NCBI GenBank assembly: GCA_051294375.1
Contig: CM119270.1
Location: forward strand, 10,436,766 to 10,500,765
DNA from: Paraspadella gotoi
Taxonomy: Eukaryota > Chaetognatha
Length of the DNA stretch: 64,000 nt
Direction: 5' to 3'
Made by a program: the position numbers and the translations under genes. How positions within the stretch are numbered: the stretch's first letter is position 1; every line of letters begins with the position of its first letter. Below the pieces are notes generated by a model, which was given only the letters and a program-made list of their open reading frames with translations, searched no databases and was not told the origin of the DNA. Below are positions 44,870 through 57,725 of this stretch, in pieces.

Positions 44870-46095
44870 TTCACCACAATAAAAAGCGGGACGGCGTTGT
44901 CTAACCACCTGTTAGTGTCGGACTACAGCCGTTCCGAAGTTCGGCCGTGTGCCAACAGAACGGTAAACTGCTCGCGCATCCCACTCTTTCATTTTCTTTC
45001 ACTACTGTCCCTCAATCTGATTCAAACTTCACCATCTTACTTACCTTTCCCTAAAATCTTTGAACTCTTTCTCTCTCTCTCTATTTGCTACTAAATCAAT
45101 TTTGCAGTTCACAGTATTGCACTGACGCAAAGAAAGAAATCCCTGGTTCAAAACATGTCTAATAGGGTGAAGTGATGAAAAGGTATGATCGATATGAACA
45201 ATGTTTTTTTGCTGCTTTATATATAATTAAAAATAATTAAGCCTTTTTTTTGTAATCTACATAACAGTATCATAAATGATATTTTTCTTTATAGTAATAT
45301 CTTTATAAAATCATAATTTTCAAAATCTATTATTTTTTAATTTTAAAAACCATTTCGCGGGAACTGAAAAAAAAATTGTAAAATATGTTTCATTATATTT
45401 ATAGGTTAAAGCTACGAAAAATGATTAAAACGTTTCATCATATATTAGTTTCTATTACTTTTTTTTCATTTTTGACGCAGAATACATTTAAATTTTTAAT
45501 AAAAATAAAGATATCATATAAAACTGTAAGAACTTCTGGTTCCAACGAGTACAGTAAATGCATTTTTTATAACTGTACTGATTCACTGTATTCATTTGTA
45601 AAGTGACAGTACGCTTGAGACACTCTGTATATATCTCTCTCTCTCGCCGCCCTAGTCGAGATCTTTTGTTTTTCTATTTCGATTCCCGCCCCTTGAGGTC
45701 GCAACGGCGGCGAAAGTCATTTGTTTCCCTTTTCGGCCGCCAGGATCGCTGGCGGCCGCCGCCACCGGCCGCTCTGCCGGTCGCCGAATCAAAAATTCAT
45801 TTCTTAATGGAAAATATCAAACAAGAAAAAGCAGAAGAGGATGAAGGAAAACGAGGGGGAGGAAAAAGGGAGGAAGACGAGAAAAATAAGACGAGACGAT
45901 ATTTCGGTTTGTCTGAGACAAATTGATTACATTTGTTTACTTGTTATTAATAGTCTATATAAAATTATATCTTTCCAAATTAGGAGAAAAATAGATGAAA
46001 GTTAAAACTATTCGAGTCATGCAGTGAATTATCATTTTTCATGAAATGTCAAAATGTCGTAATGTGATTATCCACAAAAATGAAGAGCAACATGA
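44870..46095. other. Intergenic DNA with one CpG-rich patch
   Basis: AT-rich at 45180-45560. CpG-dense at 45690-45790 (GGCGGCCGCC-type words), where a frame (45603-45926) reads a basic and Pro-rich segment followed by a Lys/Glu-rich tail. It is too low in complexity to call a gene. Confidence 0.35.
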
Positions 46096-46099
46096 TTGT

Positions 46100-46660
46100 T
46101 TACGAAGCAGGGTCAGGAAACACATGCTCTCTTGATCTGGCACACCGGTAAGCCTCGAGGTTGTGACCCGGAGATCGGGGTACCGCGAATGAGATCTCGA
46201 AAGACGAGATCTCCGAGTGACGAGCGGTCAGAAAATCCTCCAGGGATCGTTGGGGGGGACGAAATCGGGGAAAGGGGGGGGGGTGAAAAAAGTCATTAAA
46301 CGTTATCAAAATTTGATGGAGGTTTTTTCATCTCACTCATCGCGAAGCCGAGGAAAAGTCTTTTGGATGCAACCGGCTATGGAACCCGGCCGCTCCATTC
46401 CAAGCTCGGGTGAGAATCCCATCCGCTGACGTCGCCCGCACTCCACAGCAATTTTTTGACCCTGACGACGTCAGTGGACGTCATTCTCAACGCCTCCTCG
46501 GAACAGAATTCCCGGTTATTTCGGCTTCTTTGTCAAAAATTCATCGTCGACGTCAAAAGATCGTTTCTCAATTGGAGCCGTCAGAAGAATGGAGGTCGGA
46601 AGAAGGGGGGAGAGGGGGAAATGGGAGGGTGGTTGTGTTTGGGAAGTGGTGGTAGTTGAG
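46100..46660. other. CpG-containing block with overlapping open frames
   Basis: Frames at 46096-46299, 46217-46429, 46410-46655 and 46456-46659 overlap in different phases, which suggests GC composition rather than coding. A short palindrome, GATCTCGAAAGACGAGATC, lies at about 46194-46212, and a G-run cluster at 46250-46283 fits a G-quadruplex pattern. One frame includes TTSVDVILNASSEQNSRLFR, which could be a real fragment but matches nothing I recognise. Confidence 0.3.
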
Positions 46661-46972
46661 ATTGATGGAAGAGTAGATTGAAGAGAATAATAAGAAAACG
46701 ATTGTCGTGACTATGTAGTTGTCAATATCAATATTAATACAAACTTGTGTGTTTTTCGCTCGAATCTACCCATTAAAATCGTTAAAAAAGGTTTAGATTA
46801 CTTGTTAAATGTTATGGGTTAGTGTAGTGACCCTTGGATAGCACAGTGAGAGCGACTTGGTGATGGTGCTGGTGGTGATGGTTGTGAGAGCTTTTAACCA
46901 AGAAGGTTGTGAGAGAGTCACTCTCTCTTTCATGGCCATCGGTCACATAAACAGAGTGTGAAGGGGCAACGT

Positions 46973-47161
46973 CTCTCTCTCTNNNNNNNNNNNNNNNNNN
47001 NNNNNNNNNNNNNNNNNNNNNNNNNNNNNNNNNNNNNNNNNNNNNNNNNNNNNNNNNNNNNNNNNNNNNNNNNNNNNNNNNNNNNNNNNNNNNNNNNNNN
47101 NNNNNNNNNNNNNNNNNNNNNNNNNNNNNNNNNNNNNNNNNNNNNNNNTCTCTCTCTCTCT
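46973..47161. other. (CT)n tract containing a 166-N gap
   Basis: CT repeats flank both edges of the gap at 46983-47148. Confidence 0.95.
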
Positions 47162-47254
47162 CCAGCCTATGAAGCAACCTTGGGGCGTTTTTTAAAAAAT
47201 GCATCGTTTTCCTTCGAACATCCTCAGTCGTCGTCGATCACCTGTTTCGGACGA

Positions 47255-47336
47255 GGAGATGAGATAAGTTGAGATGAGATGAGATGAGTTGAGTTGAGTT
47301 GAGTTGAGTTGAGTTGAGTTGAGTTGAGTTGAGTTG
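47255..47336. repeat. (GAGTT)n pentanucleotide repeat
   Basis: GAGAT and then GAGTT units, about 16 copies, the only pentanucleotide array in the window. Confidence 0.95.
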
Positions 47337-47521
47337 CCTACATCCTTCCTCTTTCTTTTTCCTCATTTTCCTCTCCGCATAACCTTCAGCTTTATTTTCT
47401 TTCCTCCTTTCCTCCTGTTTTCTTCTCTCTTCCTCTCTTTTCATATCCGTCGCTCGTCGAAGTATAAAACTTCCATTTCACCTCCAAAACATCCGTCGGA
47501 AACTTCCGACCTTATTTTATC

Positions 47522-47524
<3 letters not shown>

Positions 47525-47559
<35 letters not shown>

Positions 47560-47828
47560 NNNNNNNNNNNNNNNNNNNNNNNNNNNNNNNNNNNNNNNNN
47601 NNNNNNNNNNNNNNNNNNNNNNNNNNNNNNNNNNNNNNNNNNNNNNNNNNNNNNNNNNNNNNNNNNNNNNNNNNNNNNNNNNNNNNNNNNNNNNNNNNNN
47701 NNNNNNNNNNNNNNNNNNNNNNNNNNNNNNNNNNNNNNNNNNNNNNNNNNNNNNNNNNNNNNNNNNNNNNNNNNNNNNNNNNNNNNNNNNNNNNNNNNNN
47801 NNNNNNNNNNNNNNNNNNNNNNNNNNNN
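47525..47828. other. (CT)n tract entering a 269-N gap
   Basis: CT at 47525-47559 enters the gap at 47560-47828. The right edge is a G-run, so the gap also spans other sequence. Confidence 0.95.
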
Positions 47829-48195
47829 GGGGGGGGAGCAGGAGTATCCTCTCTTTTATTGACTCACCAAAACAAACACTTTCGAGGGTATTCCCGTTGT
47901 CGCTAAAGTGAGTCCACGAAAATATAAAACTGTGATTGGAATAAGCTTTAAAAAAATCGAGTCAGTTAAGAGTCGAGAAAATATTTTTAAACCTACGAAA
48001 GAGTAAAGCGGGAATTCTTATTCTTACACTAACACGAATTAAGCGATAATGTTTGTTTTCGGCGAAAACTCTGTGCGTTTTAACATAAAACATTTTATAG
48101 CCGAATTTTTTTTTTAAGATTGCACTTGATCAAAAAAAAAGTTGCGTGTCGCTCGAAAGGACTGATGTCGTCTTCCCGATGAATGACTGAAGTGG

Positions 48196-48514
48196 TAGGG
48201 TGTTTCACCCAAATTTGAAAAGTTTTCAGATCTTAATTTACATCTAGGAAAATATGTTGGGAGGTAAAAAAATAAGATTGTACTACTTTTTGTCAAAATT
48301 GGTGCAACACCCTTAGTGCTACCCTCGCCTAAAGGATAAAAAAGCACACCTTGTGCACATTTTCGTCAATTGACTAAATCCTAATGAGCCAATCCACGTC
48401 CAAAGGATCTTATTAGTTGCCCCACCTTCTAAGGATGATGCAGTAAAAATTTCAGCTCTCTATAAGGACGAAGGCTTACACTTAAGCAGTTACTGTATGG
48501 TGGAGTATAGAGAA
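48196..48514 (+). repeat. Terminal inverted repeat, left end
   Basis: 319 bp, from TAGGGTGTTTCACCC to ...GGAGTATAGAGAAC. Near-identical to the reverse complement of 62855-63174 and of 52167-52473. It contains GGGTGTTTCACCC and GGTGCAACACC, both self-complementary words. Confidence 0.9.
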
Positions 48515-48959
48515 CAATAAACTTCTTATCTATACCCTCATCAACTTATTTCTTCTCATTTCATTTTCTCTTACTAACAATCATCAGCAACATAATTTTA
48601 TTATTACATTTTAGTAAATATTTAGTTTTTCTAAATTTTTTCACTGTCGTGTACATTGCCTAAGTATTGATCCCTGTGTCTCTCTCTCTGCAGGTCTCTC
48701 CTCTCTTTTGTCTTAAACCCCCATCTTCACCAATTTCAAAATCATTTACTCTCTCTTTTCGCACTACTTCAACTGTCCTCCACATCTGACCACTATCCTT
48801 AGCTCAACTTCTCTTGTGGAAACTCTCTCTCTCTCTCTTTCTCATCTCTCTCTTCAAACTAATGTTTAAAAAAGTTCTTTTGGTCTATTGAATTCACTTG
48901 CTCGATGAACGACTGTACATTCAATAAAAATAGAATATTGCTCATTACTACGAATTTTT

Positions 48960-49115
48960 CGTGCTCATCTCTAAGCAGTAAATTATTCATAATCGATGTT
49001 CTGACATGGGACATTAGTGTGTGCCCGACAATATTGAGGGGGCGACGATGCGACGACAAAAGGATTATAGATCGGGATCTGCTGATAAGGCCAGATCCGA
49101 TAAAAACTGCATCAT
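48960..49115 (+). repeat. (GACA)-family distal segment inside the left palindrome arm
   Basis: Matches 12480-12606 (ATTCATAAT..., GTTCTGACATG, CCCGACAATATT, GGATCTGCTGATAAGGCCAGATCC) but lacks the leader and the GACA array. The same segment is present in reverse in the right arm. Confidence 0.8.
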
Positions 49116-49674
49116 TTTCAGTTGTAGGTAAAAAGAAAAATTGCCGATGTTTGTAGTCCATTGCCAAGCTTCCGGTCACATTGCTGCTTGGATCAAAGGC
49201 AAAATCTGAGTGTCGACACCTGTTAATCGTATTAAGCACTTAAAATTATACTAGAAACTGAACAGGATTGTAAAATGTTCGACCTGCATAGTTAGGAAAA
49301 ACAAGTTGAGCAAACCAATGTCGGATTCTTGCCTACATAATAAGCCGGAATCTGCAATCAAAGCAATGCTAAATCCAATAAAAATTTTTAAAAATTTTTT
49401 TTAACTGGCCAGAAAAGAACCGATAGGTTTCCGCCATCACTGCACGGTTTCTCATCATTTCTCCTCATCCTCCTCCCCCCCTCCCGGAATCCAGGCCGAG
49501 TCCATGGGTTTAGGTGATATCACGCTCTTTCCTCTCTTTCTCTCCACCGTCCCTCTCCCGTTCAGTCTTGTTACCATTTTTTACCGCCAATAGCCGCTTA
49601 CATTATATTTTCCTTTCAACCATTTTCCCGTCTTTACTTACCTACGATTCAGCTCAACTTACCCGACCTTAGTA

Positions 49675-49760
49675 GAGTGGCGCCCATGCGTCGCTCGAAC
49701 CCCTTAACCACGAAAAACCCCGCTTGAGTCCTGCTCGTTACCCTCTAAACAAAAACAGAA
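49675..49760 (+). other. tRNA-like segment inside the left palindrome arm
   Basis: AGTAGAGTGGCGCCCATGCG resembles a tRNA 5' half with an A box, and CCGCTTGAGTCCTGCT resembles a B box and 3' acceptor strand. An A-rich piece (49785-49800) follows. The mirror copy at 50392-50475 is similar. Possibly a SINE head carried in the element; the pairing is imperfect. Confidence 0.25.
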
Positions 49761-49829
49761 AAACTTGGCCATAGAGACCCAAAAAAAAACAATAAACAAT
49801 CCCTACCCGTCTTTTTCTCTCACCACTTT

Positions 49830-50290
49830 TCTTCGGCTCCTCCGAATGTTTGCCGATCCTTGACTAGTTTGTCTGCCGACTGTCTACGGAAGGAGAGTAC
49901 ACTGTACATGACTCGGCAGATGAGGTGGAGTCCTTAGTAAGTTCTTAGTTTTTTTTAACGTTTGGAAATGTATTTTGTTTTGTTCCTCTTTTTGGTTTAC
50001 TAGGAAGAAAAGCTTTTTCGTTGTAGAATGTTTATATCAATGTACCGTTAATTTCACAGGTGTTCCCTTTATTTTGTGTTTTTTGAAACGACAGGGAAAT
50101 TTATAGGAAAGGTGAACAAACAGTAGGTCCAAAGAAGAGATGAAGGTCTGAAAAGGCATTGTCGATGAAGACGAAAAAAAATTTGGTGATTCTTCCAAAA
50201 TTAGTCCAAGGGCGGAAGAAAAAAGTAACCAGGGCGCAGAAAAAAAAATTAGTCCAAGGATGACGGCGAAAAAAAAAAATTCGCCAGGAC
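49830..50290. other. Central spacer of the palindromic element
   Basis: The inverted match fades here. The segment contains short repeats of AAAATTAGTCCAAGG (about 50199 and 50249) and no transposase-like frame; the minus frame at 50101-50412 is Phe-rich and unrecognised. Confidence 0.5.
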
Positions 50291-51064
50291 GGAGAAAAGT
50301 AGTGGAGAAAAGAACCTGGGTCAGGGGAATTGTTTAATTGTTTTTTTGGGTCTCTATGCAAGGTTATTTGTCCTTGTTCTTGTTTTAGATGGGTAACGCA
50401 GCACAGACTCAAAGCGGGGTTGTTCGTGCGGTTAAGGGGTTCGAGGCGGACGGCATGGCGCCACTCAACTAAGGCGGGGTTAAAGTTCTGACCTGAAATC
50501 TAGGTAAGTAAAGACGGGGGAAAATGTGGGAAAAGGAAATATAATGTAAGCGGCTAATTGGCGGTTAAAAAAAAATGGTAACAGAGACTGAACGGGGAGC
50601 AGGGACGGTGAGAAGAAAGAGGGAAAACGTGAACTGAAAAACCTAACCCTGGACTCGAGCCTGGATCTCCGGGAGGAGGGGAGGAGGAGGTGATGAGGAG
50701 AAAATGATGAGGGAAACGGGTTGCATGATGGCGAAACCTATCGGTTCTTTCCTGGCAAGTTACAAAAAATAAATTTAAGACAAATATTGTGATTTACATT
50801 CTGATTACGCAGAATACGCTTAATTATCTGTAGGCAGATCCGACATTGTTTGCTCAAACTTGTTTTTCTAACTATGCAGGTCGAAAACATTTCTCTTCAC
50901 AATCCTTTCAGTTCTAGTATAATTTTAAGGCTTAATTACGACTCCAACAAGTGTCCGACAGATCAGTTTTGCTTTGAATCCACCACTCCGCACAATTGAC
51001 CACGGAAGTTGGGCATGGACTACAACATCGAATTTTTCTGTTTACCACAACTGAAAAATGATTG

Positions 51065-51240
51065 CCAGGTTTTTTTTAGTCGGATCTGACTGTATCAGCA
51101 GGATCCCGGACTCTATAACTCACTCTTGTCGGCCCCCTCCATCGGGGTCCGCCCCCCCCTCAAAATATCTTGTCGGGCTACACACTCTATGTCATGTCCA
51201 GAACCATCGAATTATGATATATTGCTTAGGAGAATGAAAA
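51065..51240 (-). repeat. (GACA)-family distal segment inside the right palindrome arm
   Basis: The reverse complement matches 48960-49115 and 12480-12606, including GTCGGATCTG and CTTGTCGGGC. Confidence 0.8.
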
Positions 51241-52166
51241 CGAAAAATTTCGTATAATAAGCAATTTCTTATTCGTTTATTAATGATTACACGCTTCTTC
51301 CATAGCAAGTGGAATATCAATTAGACCAGCGAAAAATTTTCTTATTAAACATTAGTTTGATGCAGAGAGAGAGAAAGGAAAAACGAGGCAGATCGAGAGA
51401 GAAGTTTTCCAACAAAAGAATTGAGCCGATCAAGGCATAGCTGTGCGAGATGTGCAGGACCAGGTGAAAGTTAAGGGAAAGAATAGGAGAGGATAACATG
51501 ATTTTTTGAAATTGGTGTTGCGTGCAAAAGAAAAAGAGCGAGTCGAGACGGAGAGAGACGGAGACGGATAACAGGGGGGGACAATATCACAACAAAAACA
51601 AAAAAAATGCACGGTGTACAGGAAATAGGCAGATGTACATCACAGTGGGGGAAAAGATCGTGCCCGTAGAGGCCCAAAGAATGATAGAATTCCCATATCG
51701 TATACAAATAAATATTGAAACATGGACTAATAGTCAAAGTATGAGTCAGTTAAGAGGTAGTATAGCCTCATTAGTTTTTCATTAAATACTAAAAGAAAAT
51801 GGTCACAAAAGAGCTGCATGCAGTGCATTTAATGATAGGTCCAATGAAAAATGTTAAGGTACTATAATCACTGTTGCATTTAGACGACTAACTCAATTAG
51901 TAATTGTCACAATTAACACCTGATAGATAAAAACTAGTAAAAAAAAACAGTGAATTATTACAGTAGTGATTTAGTTTTAGGTTTTGTACAGGAAATATCT
52001 CACCCAAGGATGTAGGCCACACTTTTATAAATAGGACACTTGGCTCTACGGTATGATAATTATAATTAAAAAACAAATATTTAGACAATGATTATTTTGA
52101 CGTTAAATGTTTAAAAGACTAATTTCTCTTATATCTATCCANNNNNNNNNNNNNNNNNNNNNNNNN

Positions 52167-52473
52167 TATCACACAGTAACTGCTGTAGTGTGAGCCTTCG
52201 TCATGAGAGAGAGCTGAAATTTTTACTGCATCATTCTTAAATGGTTGGGCAACTAATAAGATCCTTTGGACGTGGATTGGCTCATTAGGATTTAGTCAAT
52301 TGACGAAAATGTGCACAAGGTGTGCTTTTTTATCCTTTAGGCGAGGGTAGCACTAAGGGTGTTGCACCAATTTTTATAAAAAGTAGTACAATCTTATTTT
52401 TTTACCTCTCAACATATTTTCCTAGATGTAAATTAAGATCTGAAAACTTTTCAAATTTGGGTGAAACACCCTA
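52167..52473 (-). repeat. Terminal inverted repeat, right end
   Basis: Reverse copy of 48196-48514, starting at the edge of the 25-N gap (52142-52166) and ending GGGTGAAACACCCTA. Confidence 0.9.
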
Positions 52474-52938
52474 CTGAAGTGGTTTCCTAAACTCACCTTA
52501 CAACTGGTGCAGAAAATTGTTTAAGATTTTCTATGCCCGCTAGGTCGAGCGTTCCAGGCGTCGGCCGTCCTATAGAAAGTTTTAACGTGGGCTAACTGTA
52601 GAATCCAGCTTTCTCTTACTAAATCACGAGATTGGCGACAAATCTTGAAGATGCAGAATAAATGTTGAATTACTTGTATTTTCGTGAGGATAATTCATGA
52701 ACAATGTGGTTAAAACTGTGGGATAACAGAAACCCGTGAAAATTAAAGTTGCGGGCGGCTGATGTGATTTACAAAATAGTTTTTTTTTCGAATGATCCGT
52801 TTCTCTAATAAACGGGTAATACAAGCGACTAGACCGCGGTTAAGCTAAGGTCAAGTTAAAAGAATGACCGTCGAGGTAATATTTGTCAACTTGTAAATAA
52901 TAGAAGCAATAAGTGAAAATAGAATTATTCATAGAACA

Positions 52939-52995
52939 CTTTATTAATAATCATAAACTTTATTAATAATCATAAACTTTATTAATAATCATAAA
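52939..52995. repeat. 19-bp tandem repeat, 3 copies
   Basis: CTTTATTAATAATCATAAA three times without change. Confidence 0.95.
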
Positions 52996-53186
52996 TTGCG
53001 TTTTAATCTAAGGCCTTTGCTTTTTTGCCCATCTACTGTAAGAATTTTATTTAAATACAAGACAGATTAAATGATTCAGTTATTCAGTAATTCTATTATT
53101 CTATTATTCTATTATCTATTATTAACTAAAATGTCTTAAAGTGTTTCTCAACACACACTTTGCGAAGTCTTTTCATAACTCGATGT

Positions 53187-53205
53187 TCCCCTATCTCTCT
53201 CATAC

Positions 53206-53276
<71 letters not shown>
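53187..53276. repeat. (CT)n microsatellite
   Basis: CT run with TCAT breaks near the start. Confidence 0.95.
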
Positions 53277-53279
<3 letters not shown>

Positions 53280-53503
53280 AAAGAATCACTCGAAATCACC
53301 ATCGGTCATAAAAAAAGTTCACTGAGTGAAGTGGGAAGCCACGTGAAAGTGATCACCTGAAATTTAATTTTCTTCCACTTTTCACGAGTTTAAGTTAGGC
53401 CAGCGATAAATCACGGGCATCTGGAGATGAATAGCGGATTAATCATTTCTTTGGGAAAACTACCGTCTTTGAGTTTGGGGGAATGGGGAGGAAAAGCGAG
53501 AGA

Positions 53504-53843
<340 letters not shown>

Positions 53844-54019
53844 ATGGAATCTTTGATCTCATATCAGAGTCGACCATCCTTCCCATAATGCCATTATTCG
53901 AGAAGCCTCCCTCCCCCGAAAGAATTCTCTTCTCGGATCAAGATCCTTTAGCTTTCCGATTGGCTGAAGGAAAAGTGGAAAATGAAGCTGATTGGTCGGC
54001 CAGTGGCACGGAAGTCTAG

Positions 54020-54636
54020 TGGCAATGTCCTTTTGGAACAAGAGAAAAATGAAACGAGAGAAAAGCAAGAAAGTGTCGGTGAAGGAAGAAGAATAAAAAT
54101 AAAAAAGTCTAATGTATTGTATTTCAAGACTCAAAACAAAAACAAACGCCAATAATGAAAAAAAAGTTTTTTTTACTGAATTACTTAACTAGCAGAACGA
54201 TGATATAAGAAAATAAGTTTCGGAAAAGTTCTTTAAAAAGCGATAAAAACAAGCCTTTTCACGTGATATCTTTCCCAAGAAAAATAATTTTCAAATATTA
54301 TTGACAATAACATTGTACATTTTTTTTTTAATTTTAAATCATGTAGCAGTAAAATTCATAACCGCAGTAAATCACGCTCAAACGTAACTCCTAAAAATCT
54401 ATGAAATTGAAGTTATAAGCAGCTTGCAAAACCGCTTGCCCACCTGATTCATTGCTTCCCTTTCACGTCGGCGCAAACACCGCCGCGACATACGGACTCC
54501 TGAGACGCTTTAATGATATTTTGTTCCAACAGGCATTTGATCATCATTTTCTTCATTTTCTTCATTTTCTTCATTTTCTCGGTTTTCTCCTTCATTTTCT
54601 TTAATGATCCCCCAAATGACGAGTCGAGGTTGCCAC
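54020..54636. other. Intergenic DNA, no gene recognised
   Basis: AT-rich, with a 9-bp TTCATTTTC repeat (about 54551-54588, 4 copies). Two ATTGG words (reverse CCAAT) lie just upstream, near 53959 and 53990. Confidence 0.4.
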
Positions 54637-54686
54637 CCGCTGCCGCCGCCGCCGCCGACGCGCCGCCGCCGCCGCCGCCGCGCGAC
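54637..54686. repeat. (GCC)n patch
   Basis: GCC/CCG trinucleotides with one GACGC interruption; a small CpG-dense island in AT-rich surroundings. Confidence 0.9.
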
Positions 54687-54777
54687 TAAGGAAAAATTTC
54701 ATTCTGGCAAAACCTCAAAAAAACGCGAAATGAGAAATGAAAGGATGGAGAGGGAGAGAGAAAAAGGCAAAAAGTAA

Positions 54778-54924
<147 letters not shown>

Positions 54925-55051
54925 GGTGGGGAGAGTGAACACCGAAATGGAGGAAAAGAAAGACACAGGGAAAAAACAGGATAAAAACGGGATAAAATTA
55001 AAAAAGCGGTAATGGCGAACTGAAGCGGACGAGAATATGAAAATTAATTTT

Positions 55052-55055
<4 letters not shown>

Positions 55056-55095
<40 letters not shown>

Positions 55096-55263
55096 TCGCT
55101 CTCACACTCTCGCTCTCTCTCCGCGGGCTCCTTTACTCTGCTTACTCAGTCATTACTCGGCCTGCGTTGCGCATCTGGCAAAAGACATCAAAACCATTTT
55201 ATTTCTCACGATTTCTTTTTTTAAAATTTATTTCTCTTTTTTTCGCCATCTTTCTTTATCCTT

Positions 55264-55317
<54 letters not shown>

Positions 55318-55349
55318 TCTCTCTCTCTCTTCTCTTCTCTCTCTCTCTC
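55056..55349. repeat. Two (CT)n tracts
   Basis: CT at 55056-55092 and 55265-55349. Confidence 0.94.
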
Positions 55350-55676
55350 TGTCTTTTTAATGCTTTCTTTTTATCCCATCATCCCTTTCGAGGAAAAATT
55401 GAAGCTTTGGCTTCTTGATGATGATGATGACGACGGAAGGTGGAAGAGTTAAGAGAATATCGCTGCTCTTTTGTTTCTTGTAAAAAAAAATGGTTGGGGG
55501 ACGAAATTAAAAAATAATTCCGACTTTTCAAATATTTAAAAAAAAATAACTGATATATATATATTTTTTCCTTTTAAATTTATGACAAATCTTTCTTCAT
55601 TTTAGTTTCTTCCCTTCATTTTCTTTCCTACGTTCCGTCTCAGTTTTTCTGGTCCCGAGGCAGATTGCTTCCTGGC

Positions 55677-55678
55677 AT

Positions 55679-55711
<33 letters not shown>

Positions 55712-55714
55712 CTC

Positions 55715-55772
<58 letters not shown>

Positions 55773-55773
55773 C
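55677..55773. repeat. (CT)n microsatellite
   Basis: CT with TTCT, TCCTCTTCC and TTTCT breaks. Confidence 0.94.
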
Positions 55774-56621
55774 CGAAAAGCACTTTTTTTTTGCAATTTC
55801 CCTTCGCAGCCTGCGATCTAATTGCAAAACGGTAATTGCCTCCGCAATGAGTCTATCGGACCCTCGTCTTGCCAACCGGCCCCTTACCTACTTCCCCGCT
55901 CCCACGAACTTTCTCACCCCAACTCAGTTCTTCCCGCGGTTTGCTGCGGTTCCAATTAAACTTACCTCGCGACGACTCACCCTCATCTATTTCATGTCTC
56001 TTCGCCTTAATATACTAATTTCAAACTAGTTTAAAATTTGCATCAATCCTCTATTTGCTCTTCTGTCCTATTCCACCCCTCCCCTTTCCTCATTCCACTC
56101 CATCTCTGTTTCACTCCTCCTTTGTCCCTCTCCCTCTCTCCATCCACAACTCCTCTCCACTTTCTTTGGCTCCTCTCTAAGGTTTTCTTGCATATTCAAC
56201 CGCGAATCCAATTCTAAGGAATACCTAAATTATTTCGCGGCGATGAACTTTTTTTTTCCTCATTTCCCTATTTTTCTTTGTTTTGTGTTTTTCTTTTTTG
56301 TTTCTTTTTTTTTTATCTTTGGTGTTTTTTGCTTCTTCTTTTCTTCTGTTTCTCTTTTGCTTCTTTTCGCCTTTTCGTTTTCTCTTGTTCACTACATTTT
56401 GTTTTCTTTGTCATTTGGTTTTTTCCCCTCCGAAGTATCTGCTTAACTTATTTCTTAAAAAAAATGTTAACAAATCCCTAAATGAATGAGAGTCAATATA
56501 ATCGAGTATAAATGTAAACGAGAAACGAAGAAAAGAGAAGTGAGTACGAGAGCGATGAAGAGTCAACAGAGATAATTTTTCTCTCCCTCTCCTCACTTTC
56601 TCCTGAATTTTGAATTTTCTT

Positions 56622-56706
<85 letters not shown>
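56622..56706. repeat. (CT)n microsatellite
   Basis: About 85 bp of uninterrupted CT. Confidence 0.97.
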
Positions 56707-56709
<3 letters not shown>

Positions 56710-57535
56710 ATTTTTTTCTTGTCTCCCTCTCCTTTTTCCATTAGCTAATGAGAAGGAAAAATGAAGGAAACTAGAAATTCAGTCTCCTGGATGAAGCGAC
56801 GACGACGTCGACGACGATAACGATAACGACGACGACAACAACAACAACGACGTCTGCGATTCCGTCATTAAATACAACATGGATTCGCAGCTTTAAGAGT
56901 CACGTGACGACAATTTCCGCGATATCGAACTCAAAAAAAGAGGAATGATATTTAATCAAAGAGAAGTGCAGTATTTGTAATTAATTTTTCGTTTCAATGC
57001 GAAAAAAAATCAATCTTTTTTACTATTTATTATTCCATTTTTTAATTATAATTTTCATTATTTTTCATTTAGTTTTTAATATATATATATATTTAATTTT
57101 TCAATCATCAACCTCCACGTTGAGAATAAAATTTACAGCAACAACTACCAAAACGACGACAACGACAACGACAACGACAACGATGAAGAGGCCGAAATTA
57201 AAGACGAAATTTCAGAGGCAATTTGCGCCGTCGACAAGAAAACCCTTTTCACCTTAAAAATAAAAGAAAAGAAAAAAAGGGAAAAAAACTGAAAGGGAAT
57301 TTCGTCGTTGACATCTGCTTGATCTTTCAAACGCGCGGCCGCACCTGATCACTGCATCTCCGTTAAGCAAAGGCATCACGGCATCTGCAAAGTGAGATTT
57401 TCGACGCCCGAATCTTTATCCTAGATCCGGTTTAGTTAGAATCCGTTTCATTTTCTCTTTGCTTCCTGCGTTGATGGTTGAAAATGTTTCTTTTTTCTGA
57501 AATGGCTTTCTTCTCTTTTTTCTCGTACAATGTAG

Positions 57536-57725
57536 TTTATCTTTGCTTTTATTTCTTGATGCTATACAATTTTTCTCTCTTTATCTTTGCTTTTATTTGT
57601 TGATTCTATACAATTTTTCTCTCTTTATCTTTGCTTTTATTTGTTGATCCTATACAATTTTTCTCTCTTTATCTTTGCTTTTATTTGTTGATCCTATACA
57701 ATTTTTCTCTCTTTATCTTTGCTTC
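57536..57725. repeat. 44-bp minisatellite, ~4.3 copies
   Basis: Units start TTTATCTTTGCTTTTATTT at 57536, 57580, 57624 and 57668, with a partial at 57712. They differ by one or two bases. Confidence 0.95.

Larger units (their letters stand above)
48196..52473. mobile_element. 4.28-kb palindromic DNA transposon-like element, Mutator-like candidate
   Basis: The ends are inverted copies starting TAGGGTGTTTCACCC. The element is flanked by an exact 9-bp direct repeat, CTGAAGTGG (48187-48195 and 52474-52482), as expected of a target-site duplication. The inverted match extends inward almost to the centre: 48196-48514 with 52167-52473, about 48650-49270 with 50900-51640, and about 49270-49830 with 50290-50900, roughly 85% identical by eye. 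The right arm has about 400-500 bp extra (51640-52166) including a 25-N gap. A 9-bp duplication with long terminal inverted repeats is typical of Mutator-type elements. No transposase is seen, so it would be non-autonomous. Confidence 0.8.

Noticed and set aside
50101-50412. Transposase gene in the centre of the palindromic element
   Set aside because: The frame is Phe-rich, has no catalytic-domain features, and comes from A-rich repeats on the other strand.
48187-52482. Palindrome explained only as a missed-adapter read artefact
   Set aside because: The flanking 9-bp repeat is in direct orientation, and the same terminal repeat occurs independently at 62855-63174 with the same boundary.
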